Assembly: GCA_028703215.1 (NCBI GenBank)
Contig: JAQVNH010000019.1
Location: 944-10,888 of the forward strand
Length of the DNA: 9,945 bases
From: Eubacteriales bacterium
GTDB lineage: Bacteria; Bacillota; Clostridia; Acetivibrionales; STF1-152
Direction: 5' to 3'
In this document: in pieces, positions 1-5,618 of the stretch
Position numbering within the stretch: position 1 is the first letter of the stretch
How the letters are laid out: every line of letters starts with the position of its first letter
Notes under the pieces: model-generated
The model's database searches: none
Seen by the model: only the letters and a program-made list of their open reading frames with translations
Told to the model about the DNA's origin: nothing
Made by a program: the position numbers and the translations under genes

Positions 1-832
1 GACTTTTGTCATTTTTAAATTCGTCGGCAAATTTCACAGCGTCAAATCCCTCGTATGACCACGAAGGCAGCAATATCATTTCCGGATCCATATCGATAAT
101 CTGTTCCTTTGACACAAGGACCCACATTTCCATCCCTCTTTCCGCAGCAAGGTTGATAACTCCCGCATGCTGTGCCAGAGAATCAAAAGTAGTCTGTTTC
201 CCATATGTGTAATAGAACGAGTCAAGGCTCATGACACTTTTTTCAGAACCGGGAGCGATGCCGGCAAGCTTTGATTTGACGTCCTCCAGCTTTTCGTCCA
301 TCCATGCGATCAGATTTCTGCCTTCTTCGACGACATTCAAAACATATGCAATTTCCTTGATCACGTCCTTAACAGTCTCTATGCCGACCGGACTTGAGAA
401 TGCGTAAACCGTTATCCCCGCTTCACGGATCTGTTTTATGAAATCGGCATCTGACCATGTAGTTACAAAAACTATATCCGGCTGAGCTGCAATAACAAGT
501 TCAGAGTTTGTGCCTATAGTTTCAATATCACCGACTCTGCCTGCGATATTAGAAAGCCCGGGATCCTTTGAAAGGTAAGACAGAGCTTTGATCCTCGATT
601 TATTGACTATTTCAAAAATTATCTCGTCGGAGCCCAATGCAAGAGATATTATCCTCTGAGGTTCCTGTTCTATCACCATTTTATTGCCGAGACTGTCGGT
701 CACAGCCAGCGGATACTCAACTTCGGCTGATCCTGCATTTGTAACACCTTCGGCGTTTTTTTGGGGAGAGCATCCCGCAGAACCTGCTATAAATACAACA
801 GCTATAAGCAATGCGATTATTTTATCCTTCAT
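1..832 (-). CDS. btuF: Corrinoid ABC transporter substrate-binding lipoprotein, BtuF-like (3' end outside window)
   Basis: About 277 codons are visible and the frame is still open at the left edge, so the C-terminus is missing. The N-terminus (MKDKIIALLIAVVFIAGSAGC) has a short basic start, a hydrophobic stretch and a lipobox ending in Cys21, so the mature protein should be a lipid-anchored binding protein. The body has the PF01497 periplasmic-binding layout: an early segment PQRIISLALGSDEIIFEI, then IETIGTNSELVIAAQPDIVF, and a second-lobe segment TFDSLAQHAGVINLA. This family binds ferric siderophores, haem or cobalamin. Cobalamin is preferred here because the gene begins 20 bases after cobO, behind a cobalamin riboswitch. 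The ATG at 830-832 follows a GAAGGGAC-type ribosome site about 9 bases upstream. The permease and ATPase genes expected with it are not in the window and may lie to the left. The family is fairly secure; the substrate rests on context. Confidence 0.8.
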   Translation of the reverse strand, partial: MKDKIIALLIAVVFIAGSAGCSPQKNAEGVTNAGSAEVEYPLAVTDSLGNKMVIEQEPQRIISLALGSDEIIFEIVNKSRIKALSYLSKDPGLSNIAGRVGDIETIGTNSELVIAAQPDIVFVTTWSDADFIKQIREAGITVYAFSSPVGIETVKDVIKEIAYVLNVVEEGRNLIAWMDEKLEDVKSKLAGIAPGSEKSVMSLDSFYYTYGKQTTFDSLAQHAGVINLAAERGMEMWVLVSKEQIIDMDPEMILLPSWSYEGFDAVKFADEFKNDKS

Positions 833-852
833 TTTTTTGTCCCTTCTTTTGT

Positions 853-1380
853 TTAGTTTTCAATCCCTTTTCTCGCTCGTACTCCCTTTTCCATTGGATG
901 CCTGACACATTTGATTTCCGAATGATAGTCGGCGATCTGCGCAAGTTCGGCAGGAGCAATTCTCCCGGTCAAAACAAGTTCCAGCGTTTCCGGCCTGCCC
1001 TCAGCAAGCTCTTCAACACTTCCGACATCTATCATTTTGTTTTCGATAACTCCGAGTATCTCATCTAAGATCAACATGTCATATGTTCCGGTCTTGATTT
1101 TCTTTGCAGTAGTTTCGAGAAGCTCTTTTTGCTGCTCAGCCGCATCCGTAAATTCCTTTTCGTTCATGTCGCACAGGAATTTGACAGGTTTTCTTCCTCT
1201 GACTACTTCAAACCCCGGACCAAGCTTTTGTATAGTTCGTATCTCGCCGCTGTCCGCGCTTTTCAGAAACTGCACCAGCAGGACGTTTAATCCTCTTCCG
1301 AAAGCCCTTATTCCAAGACCTATTGCAGCTGATGTTTTCCCTTTTCCGTCGCCCGAGTAAATGTGCACGAGTCCCTTCAT
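853..1380 (-). CDS. cobO: Cob(I)alamin adenosyltransferase (CobA/CobO/BtuR family)
   Basis: The enzyme transfers the adenosyl group of ATP to cob(I)alamin or a cob(I)inamide-type precursor, giving the adenosylated form used for assimilation and by AdoCbl enzymes; it is cytoplasmic. Visible hallmarks are an N-terminal P-loop SGDGKGKTSAA, the QF-K segment after the second strand (VLLVQFLKSAD), a Walker-B-like strand YDMLILDEI, and the family's C-terminal blocks ETLELVLTGR-AP-EL and ADYHSEI. The protein has 175 residues from this start, usual for the family. I chose the ATG at 1378-1380 because AAGGAAGTG (1387-1395), one mismatch from AAGGAGGTG, lies 6 bases before it. An in-frame ATG at 1396-1398 would add six residues (MKEVKI) but has only a weak AAAGG upstream. 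The gene is first after the riboswitch terminator and is followed 20 bases later by the btuF-like gene, so the two probably form one B12-repressed operon. Confidence 0.93.
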   Translation of the reverse strand: MKGLVHIYSGDGKGKTSAAIGLGIRAFGRGLNVLLVQFLKSADSGEIRTIQKLGPGFEVVRGRKPVKFLCDMNEKEFTDAAEQQKELLETTAKKIKTGTYDMLILDEILGVIENKMIDVGSVEELAEGRPETLELVLTGRIAPAELAQIADYHSEIKCVRHPMEKGVRARKGIEN

Positions 1381-1413
1381 TATTTTCACTTCCTTCATCT
1401 GAGCCTTTATTCA

Positions 1414-1476
1414 TCATTCGAAAAACAAAAACCCAAACTCTGAGGTTTGGGTAGGTTTTGCACATCGAATTTTCAT
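1414..1476 (-). CDS. Possible 20-codon leader ORF inside the riboswitch expression platform
   Basis: An ATG at 1474-1476 directly follows GGAGGGAGGG (1477-1486), the most purine-rich Shine-Dalgarno-like run near any start in this window. The frame encodes 20 residues beginning MKIRCAKPTQ and ending FGFLFFE, then stops at a tandem TGA TGA (1416-1411). It covers both arms of the terminator hairpin. It is in the same frame as cobO, with only the tandem stops and four more codons before the upstream cobO ATG. No protein family is recognisable. It may be a translated leader peptide that affects terminator folding, or chance: the purine run could instead serve RNA pairing in the expression platform. 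Translation is not shown by sequence alone. Confidence 0.35.
   Translation of the reverse strand: MKIRCAKPTQTSEFGFLFFE
1421..1452 (-). terminator. Intrinsic terminator of the cobalamin riboswitch
   Basis: On the minus strand an 8-bp perfect stem (ACCCAAAC at 1452-1445 paired with GTTTGGGT at 1438-1431) with a six-base loop is followed at once by a T-rich run (TTTTGTTTTT, 1430-1421). It lies between the cobalamin aptamer and the cobO start, the expected place for a transcriptional expression platform. Binding of cobalamin would favour this hairpin and stop transcription before cobO and btuF. Confidence 0.88.
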
Positions 1477-1504
1477 CCCTCCCTCCGAAGAATATACAAT
1501 TTAT

Positions 1505-1665
1505 CCGTCAGGCAGGTCTCCTGGCTTGTGGCAATAATTCCGGAACCTTCCCGCCCTTTTGGGGCAGTGGCACCTCTCCGAAATCTGATCCACTCACAGT
1601 AGCGGGGGCTGCAGCGGTTTTGAACCGCTTTCCCTTTTCATCCGCAGCGCGGACACCTGACAAGT
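1505..1665 (-). promoter_or_regulatory. Cobalamin (B12) riboswitch aptamer
   Basis: Read on the minus strand, the element carries the signatures of the cobalamin riboswitch class in order. There is a 5' P1 strand GTCAGG (1661-1656), an AAAGGGAAAGCGG block with a small hairpin (GCGGTT-CAA-AACCGC), the core GCAGCCCCCGCTACTGTGAG, a GGTGCCACTG segment, and the closing B12 box AAGCCAGGAGACCTGCC. The 3' P1 strand CCTGAC (1512-1507) pairs perfectly with the 5' strand. The aptamer senses adenosylcobalamin or a related corrinoid. It lies about 15 bases downstream of a promoter and about 50 bases upstream of an intrinsic terminator, so it should act as an OFF switch for cobO-btuF. The B12 box and core make the class assignment very secure; exact ends are approximate. 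Confidence 0.96.
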
Positions 1666-1685
1666 TTTATTCAGTTTTCAATGAG

Positions 1686-1714
1686 ATTATATCATCGAGG
1701 GGTTATATGTTCAA
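1686..1714 (-). promoter_or_regulatory. Sigma70-type promoter for the riboswitch-cobO-btuF transcript
   Basis: On the minus strand TTGAAC (1714-1709) is separated by exactly 17 bases from a perfect TATAAT (1691-1686). The predicted start near 1679 is just upstream of the riboswitch P1 strand, as expected for a riboswitch leader. The -35 box lies three bases past the stop codon of the preceding methyltransferase gene. Confidence 0.75.
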
Positions 1715-1716
1715 TG

Positions 1717-2346
1717 TTATTTCCCGCCAACATTAAATATATTTTGATCGCCGGAGCTTGTTTTTGTTCCGACGGCTAAAAACATATTTTCATCATCCAC
1801 TTCCAAATCCAAAGAAAGACCCGCTTCACTAAGGTATTTGCGAATAACAGGCATCTCAGGCAGTCTGGCTCTCGATACTGCGCCATTGATTTTTGCATGT
1901 AATCCGTTTATTTCATTCCTGCTTTGCGAATGGAAAATTGCCAGTTTCCCGCCTTCTTTTAGCAGCGCGGCCAACTTTGACACAGCCTTTTTCTGATTTT
2001 TGAAATGAGGAAACATACTGTAGCATATTATATAATCATATTTTCCCCTGGCATGTTTGAGTTTAAGAACATCCGCGACAAGATAATCAACATTCTCAAA
2101 ATTGAATTTCTCTTCCGCTCTGTCTATCATTTTCCGGGAAATGTCCACGGCGGTTATTGAACCGTTCGGTCCGATTTTTGAATGTATGTAAGGCAGAAGA
2201 ATGCCTGTCCCGGTGCCGGCATCAACAACAGAAGCCCCATCCGGCAACTTAAGGATTTCCATTATGGTTTCTATCTTTGACTTGTCGTGGAAACAGGTTT
2301 CATCCCATGTATCAGCATGTTTGTCGAAATACTTTTTCTGGTTCAT
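1717..2346 (-). CDS. Class I SAM-dependent methyltransferase of unknown substrate
   Basis: A 209-residue protein with a Rossmann-type methyltransferase core. Motif I is SVVDAGTGTGILLPYI (about residues 39-54), followed by the acidic end of strand 2 (ITAVDISRKMIDRAEEK), motif II-like YLVADVLKL, YDYIICYSMFPHF in the motif III/IV region, and KEGGKLAIFHSQSR as the post-core strand. This resembles Methyltransf_11-type enzymes acting on small molecules, but nothing identifies the acceptor. The ATG at 2344-2346 overlaps the stop of the ECF transporter gene (ATGA), with AGGACAGGA just before it, so the two are almost certainly co-transcribed and probably translationally coupled. A role in modifying or salvaging the compound imported by that transporter is plausible but inferred. 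No terminator is visible between its stop and the riboswitch promoter. Confidence 0.85.
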   Translation of the reverse strand: MNQKKYFDKHADTWDETCFHDKSKIETIMEILKLPDGASVVDAGTGTGILLPYIHSKIGPNGSITAVDISRKMIDRAEEKFNFENVDYLVADVLKLKHARGKYDYIICYSMFPHFKNQKKAVSKLAALLKEGGKLAIFHSQSRNEINGLHAKINGAVSRARLPEMPVIRKYLSEAGLSLDLEVDDENMFLAVGTKTSSGDQNIFNVGGK

Positions 2347-2876
2347 TCCTGTCCTTTCTTTCTTGCATACAGGTTTCTTTCAACCGCAGATACAACGAAC
2401 GGGATTATAAGAAGCTGCAAAGCGATACCGGGAAGACCCGAAACGATTGCCGCGGCAATAAATGCGGGCGGAGCCGGAAGATTTGCGGCAAAAAATGTCG
2501 CAAGTATCCAAACAGCGGAAGCTGCGGCAATTCTACCCGCAATCATGCTTATCACAAGGGAAAGATGCGCATTCAGCTTGATTTTTCTGTACAACAGGCT
2601 GCAAACCAATGCATATACCGGCAATTCAGCAGCCATATATGGCATTACCGGGAACAAAGGAGGCATTCCGGTTATCAGGGAACTGACCAGCGGAGTGGCA
2701 ATGCCGACAGCCAAAGCAAACGGAATATCAAGGAAAAAACCCGCAAGCATAACCGGGATGTGCATGGGCAGGAAAATGCCCCCGCTTCCCGTAGCATGAA
2801 ATACCACCGGCAGCAATACTCCGACAGCTATAAAAAGACCCGACAATACTATTGACCTTACTTTTTTATTTCTCAT
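2343..2876 (-). CDS. ECF transporter S component (substrate-specific membrane subunit), substrate unknown
   Basis: A 177-residue, very hydrophobic protein with about six predicted membrane segments, the size and topology of energy-coupling-factor S subunits. The N-terminal helix has small residues (VRSIVLSGLFIAVGVLLPVV), where S components contact the shared EcfT scaffold. The segments FLPMHIPVMLAGFFL and SLITGMPPLFPVMPYMAAEL resemble a family usually annotated only as ECF transporter S component. S components bind a vitamin or other cofactor precursor and use EcfA, EcfA' and EcfT encoded elsewhere; those genes are not in this window. I chose ATG (2874-2876) over the adjacent GTG (2877-2879) because AAAGGA lies 7 bases from the ATG and only 4 from the GTG. 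The next gene is a methyltransferase overlapping by 4 bases. Proximity to B12 genes makes a corrinoid or its precursor one candidate substrate, but the sequence does not decide it. Confidence 0.82.
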   Translation of the reverse strand: MRNKKVRSIVLSGLFIAVGVLLPVVFHATGSGGIFLPMHIPVMLAGFFLDIPFALAVGIATPLVSSLITGMPPLFPVMPYMAAELPVYALVCSLLYRKIKLNAHLSLVISMIAGRIAAASAVWILATFFAANLPAPPAFIAAAIVSGLPGIALQLLIIPFVVSAVERNLYARKKGQE

Positions 2877-2956
2877 CACGGATTCCTTTACTCTAAGATT
2901 CCTCTGCCTGCAGATTTCTTTGCTTTAATTGTATTTATATCTTGCGCCTTAAAAGT

Positions 2957-2986
2957 AAATTAACACAGAAGTCCGTTAAGTGTCAA
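2957..2986 (-). promoter_or_regulatory. Candidate divergent promoter for the ECF S component-methyltransferase operon
   Basis: The left arm of the palindrome, read on the minus strand, provides a perfect TTGACA (2986-2981). About 17-18 bases further lie only poor -10 matches (TTAATT or TAATTT, within 2963-2957). A better -10-like TATAAA lies further downstream (about 2939-2934) but lacks a good -35. The leftward promoter is therefore uncertain in exact position, though it must lie in this gap if the operon is transcribed from here. Confidence 0.3.
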
Positions 2987-2997
2987 TGTTGACACTT
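2978..2997. promoter_or_regulatory. Palindromic operator between the ECF and znu operons
   Basis: A perfect inverted repeat with 9-bp arms (AAGTGTCAA and TTGACACTT) separated by two bases (TG). The right arm contains the complete -35 hexamer of the znuA promoter, so a dimeric protein bound here would block RNA polymerase. The left arm offers a TTGACA in the opposite direction. Given the downstream genes, a metal-responsive repressor is the simplest inference. The sequence does not match the Fur/Zur, DtxR or AdcR consensus operators as I know them, so the regulator is unassigned. Confidence 0.7.
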
Positions 2998-3017
2998 CTC
3001 TCCTTAAAAATTATACT
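2989..3017 (+). promoter_or_regulatory. Sigma70-type promoter for znuABC
   Basis: A perfect TTGACA (2989-2994), an ideal 17-base spacer and TATACT (3012-3017) predict a start near 3024, about 28 bases before the znuA start codon. The -35 hexamer lies wholly inside the right arm of the 20-bp palindrome, so the promoter looks intrinsically strong and operator-controlled. Confidence 0.78.
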
Positions 3018-3051
3018 TGATTCGTTGGTAATATGAAGAGGTCGATTAAAA

Positions 3052-3987
3052 ATGAAAATTCCCAAAATTTTGCTGCTTTCGGTCTGCCTTGCCTTTACGA
3101 TTTTGATCTTTTTTGGCTGCGCAAAAACAGCCAATGATTCAGGCAAAAGAGTTATAGCTGTGACGATCGTTCCGGAAATGACGATGGTCAGAGAAGTCGC
3201 CGGAGACCTTTTCGATATAATAACTCTGATTCCTCCCGGAAACAGTCCCGAACACTATCAGCCATCACCTCAGCTCATCGAAAAACTGAGCAGGGCGGAT
3301 ATATATTTTACAATAGGCGTTCCTGCTGAATCAGCGAATATACTTCCCAGGATAATGGACCTCAATCCTGATATATTAATAGTGAATCTTTTTGAAACAG
3401 TCGCCCGGACATACCCTCCGATCTATTTTGATGAAGCTCACGAAGACGATAATGATTCCTCTCTATCGGGTTCTTCAAAGGAAGCGCCGGACCCTCATAT
3501 ATGGCTATCGCCAAAAAGAGTGGCGCTGATGACGGAAATAATCGCTGAAAAGCTTTCCGAGATAGACAGTTCAAACAAGGAATACTATTATGAAAACGCC
3601 CAAGCCTACAAGTCAGTCCTCGGCGCTCTTGATGCAGAGATCAGATCATCATTTGAAGGCATCGGAAGCCGAACATTCTTTATTTATCATCCTTCGCTTG
3701 GATATTTTGCAGACGATTACGGCCTCGAAATGCTCTCTCTCGAGGAGAGCGGAAAAGAGGCTACTGCTGCAACTATTCAAAGAATGGCTGACATAGCTGA
3801 AGAAAAAAATATCAAGGTCATATTTTACCAGGCTTCATCTGACAGCAAGCAGGCAATTGCATTTGCGGAGGAGATCGACGGCAGCGCAGTTATGATCGAT
3901 CCGCTTGCGGCTGAATATGAAGAAAATATGCGAGAGATCGCGGCAACCTTTAAAGAGGTTTTGAACCGGCTTCCCGAAGGAGATTAA
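3052..3987 (+). CDS. znuA: Metal (probably zinc) ABC transporter substrate-binding lipoprotein, ZnuA/TroA family
   Basis: A 311-residue member of the ZnuA/TroA/PsaA family (PF01297) that captures a divalent metal outside the membrane and passes it to the permease. The N-terminus has a hydrophobic helix and a lipobox ending in Cys23 (FFGC), so it is lipid-anchored. The expected metal ligands are all present: His68 in GNSPEHYQPSP, His149 in PDPHIWLSP, His213 in IYHPSLGYFADDYGL and Asp283 in MIDPLA. A histidine at the third position is typical of zinc-binding members, whereas manganese members such as PsaA usually have glutamate there, so zinc is favoured. A short acidic stretch H130-E-D-D-N-D stands where many ZnuA proteins carry a longer His-rich loop. 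The ATG follows GAAGAGGT by 9 bases. It leads an operon with the ATPase (32-base gap) and permease. Confidence 0.9.
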   Translation: MKIPKILLLSVCLAFTILIFFGCAKTANDSGKRVIAVTIVPEMTMVREVAGDLFDIITLIPPGNSPEHYQPSPQLIEKLSRADIYFTIGVPAESANILPRIMDLNPDILIVNLFETVARTYPPIYFDEAHEDDNDSSLSGSSKEAPDPHIWLSPKRVALMTEIIAEKLSEIDSSNKEYYYENAQAYKSVLGALDAEIRSSFEGIGSRTFFIYHPSLGYFADDYGLEMLSLEESGKEATAATIQRMADIAEEKNIKVIFYQASSDSKQAIAFAEEIDGSAVMIDPLAAEYEENMREIAATFKEVLNRLPEGD

Positions 3988-4019
3988 GTTTCCACAATAA
4001 ATTAAATGGAGAATCTTTA

Positions 4020-4793
4020 ATGCATGGCAATGCAATCGAAATAAAAAATCTTTCCGTTTGGTACGGAAATATATGCGCTCTGTCCGATATCAACTTAAAT
4101 ATTGAAGAAGGCGATTTTCTAGGTATCATCGGACCTAACGGCGGAGGCAAAAGCACTCTTCTGAAGACAATTCTGGGTTTGATCGTGCCGGCGAAAGGCA
4201 CGATTACAGTCTTTGGAAAAGATCCTTCAAAAGCTGCGGATCAAATCGGGTATGTCCCTCAGTTTTCGACCTTCGATCATTACTTCCCTGCTAATGTCGG
4301 AGAAGTTGTCATGATGGGAAGGCTCGGGCGCAAATCATCATTTTTTCACAAATATGATGATGAGGATAAATCGATCGTCCGCAGGGTAATGGATGAGCTT
4401 GAAGTTGCCGCTCTCAGAAAACGCCAGATCGGCGGTTTATCAGGCGGCCAGATACAAAGAGTCCTCATAGCCCGGGCTCTCTCCGTTGAACCTCGAGTGC
4501 TTATCCTTGACGAGCCGACCGCAAGTGTCGACGACACGTCAAAGCTTAGGATATTCGATATCCTAAAGGAACTTAGCCGGAAAATCACTATCATTATTGC
4601 CAGCCATGATATGGGCGCGGTTTCTTCATATGTCAAAAACCTGGCTTGTCTGAACAGGGAGCTGCATTATCACGGCGAACCCTCCATCGGGCCTGCTGTT
4701 ATTGACAGATTATACGGATGCCCGGTCGATCTCATCGCGCACGGAGTACCTCACAGAGTTCTTCCCAGGCACATGGAGGAAAAACATGATTAA
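4020..4793 (+). CDS. znuC: Metal ABC transporter ATP-binding protein, ZnuC-like
   Basis: A 257-residue ABC ATPase that powers import through the adjacent permease at the inner face of the membrane. All nucleotide-binding motifs are intact: Walker A GPNGGGKST (38-46), Q-loop Gln81 in YVPQFSTFD, signature LSGGQ (140-144), Walker B VLILDEP (160-166) and switch His196 in IIASHD. The C-terminal VDLIAHGVPHRVLPRH, with further histidines to the end, is characteristic of the zinc/manganese ABC subfamily. GGAG lies 8 bases before the ATG. Its last codons overlap the start of the permease gene by 8 bases, so production of the two proteins is likely coupled. Confidence 0.93.
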   Translation: MHGNAIEIKNLSVWYGNICALSDINLNIEEGDFLGIIGPNGGGKSTLLKTILGLIVPAKGTITVFGKDPSKAADQIGYVPQFSTFDHYFPANVGEVVMMGRLGRKSSFFHKYDDEDKSIVRRVMDELEVAALRKRQIGGLSGGQIQRVLIARALSVEPRVLILDEPTASVDDTSKLRIFDILKELSRKITIIIASHDMGAVSSYVKNLACLNRELHYHGEPSIGPAVIDRLYGCPVDLIAHGVPHRVLPRHMEEKHD

Positions 4794-5613
4794 AGCCCTC
4801 CTGGAATACAATTTTCTTCAGAATGCCCTTCTTGCCTCAATATTGGCTAGTATGGCATGTGGTATCATCGGTACGATAATAGTTGAAAAGAAGCTCGTTA
4901 TGTTGAGCGGCGGGATCGCCCACACGTCCTTCGGCGGTATTGGTCTAGGATATCTTATCGGTGTCGAGCCTATAATAATGGCGCTTGTTTTTTCTGTTTC
5001 AGCATCCATTGGAATAGTAACTCTTAACAGGAGATCCAAAACCAATACCGATCTCCTCACCGGTATGTTCTGGTCAGCGGGAATGGCTTTAGGCGTACTG
5101 TTCATAGCCTTTACGCCCGGTTATCCGCCTGATATGTCCTCTTATCTTTTTGGTAATATCCTGACCGTTACAAGAAGCGATTTGATCATGATGCTTTCTC
5201 TTGTTGTATTGGTGACATTTTTGATCATAGCTTTATTCAATACGATGCGAGCGTATATTTTCGACGAGGAATTCTGCCGGGTACTTAAAATAAAAACAGT
5301 TCTTCTCGATTACCTTTTATTCATACTTATAGCTCTCACGGTGGTCGTACTTATAAGAGTGGTCGGAATAATACTGGTCATCGCGCTGCTCACGGCGCCG
5401 CCCGCTGCTGTAAGGCTATTTACATATGATCTGAAGAAAATAATGATTTTTTCGGTTCTGGCAGGCCTGCTTTATTGCATTACAGGGCTTTGGCTGTCGT
5501 ACAGCCTGAACATATCCTCCGGCGCAGCCATTATACTGATTTCCATACTCGGATACCTTGCGTCGATATTGATAAAGAAAATTATATCATCAGCAAAGTC
5601 AGCCAAGCGTTGA
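4786..5613 (+). CDS. znuB: Metal ABC transporter permease, ZnuB-like
   Basis: A 275-residue integral membrane protein with about eight hydrophobic segments, matching the ABC-3 (ZnuB/MntB/TroB) permease family (PF00950). Recognisable family stretches include VMLSGGIAHTSFGGIGLGYLIG near the second helix, LTGMFWSAGMALGVLFI, and the conserved block RVVGIILVIALLTAPPAAVRL. It forms the channel for metal delivered by the ZnuA-like lipoprotein and driven by the ZnuC-like ATPase. I place the start at the ATG 4786-4788, preceded by GGAGGAAAAAC. An in-frame ATG at 4702 would add 28 hydrophilic residues unlike the family and lies deep inside the ATPase gene. The stop is only 5 bases from the stop of the convergent ZIP transporter gene. 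Confidence 0.92.
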   Translation: MIKALLEYNFLQNALLASILASMACGIIGTIIVEKKLVMLSGGIAHTSFGGIGLGYLIGVEPIIMALVFSVSASIGIVTLNRRSKTNTDLLTGMFWSAGMALGVLFIAFTPGYPPDMSSYLFGNILTVTRSDLIMMLSLVVLVTFLIIALFNTMRAYIFDEEFCRVLKIKTVLLDYLLFILIALTVVVLIRVVGIILVIALLTAPPAAVRLFTYDLKKIMIFSVLAGLLYCITGLWLSYSLNISSGAAIILISILGYLASILIKKIISSAKSAKR

Positions 5614-5618
5614 TTTTA

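Noticed and set aside
1381..1398. Upstream ATG of cobO (six extra residues)
   Set aside because: The near-perfect Shine-Dalgarno AAGGAAGTG is placed for the ATG at 1378-1380 and would itself be coding under the longer model.
1208..1465. Minus-strand 85-codon frame overlapping the start of cobO
   Set aside because: It runs out of frame through the cobO P-loop region, which is conserved in the cobO frame; the translation is basic and featureless.
1458..1736. Plus-strand open frame across the riboswitch
   Set aside because: It is the complement of a conserved structured RNA; its open frame follows from the aptamer sequence and it has no recognisable protein features.
2277..2855. Plus-strand open frames opposite the ECF S component and methyltransferase
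   Set aside because: Highly polar, Arg/Asn/Gln-rich translations with no family resemblance; the minus-strand genes explain the region fully.
4702..4785. Upstream in-frame extension of the znuB permease
   Set aside because: The extra 28 residues are hydrophilic, unlike the family N-terminus, and lie inside the ATPase gene; the ATG at 4786 has a good ribosome site.
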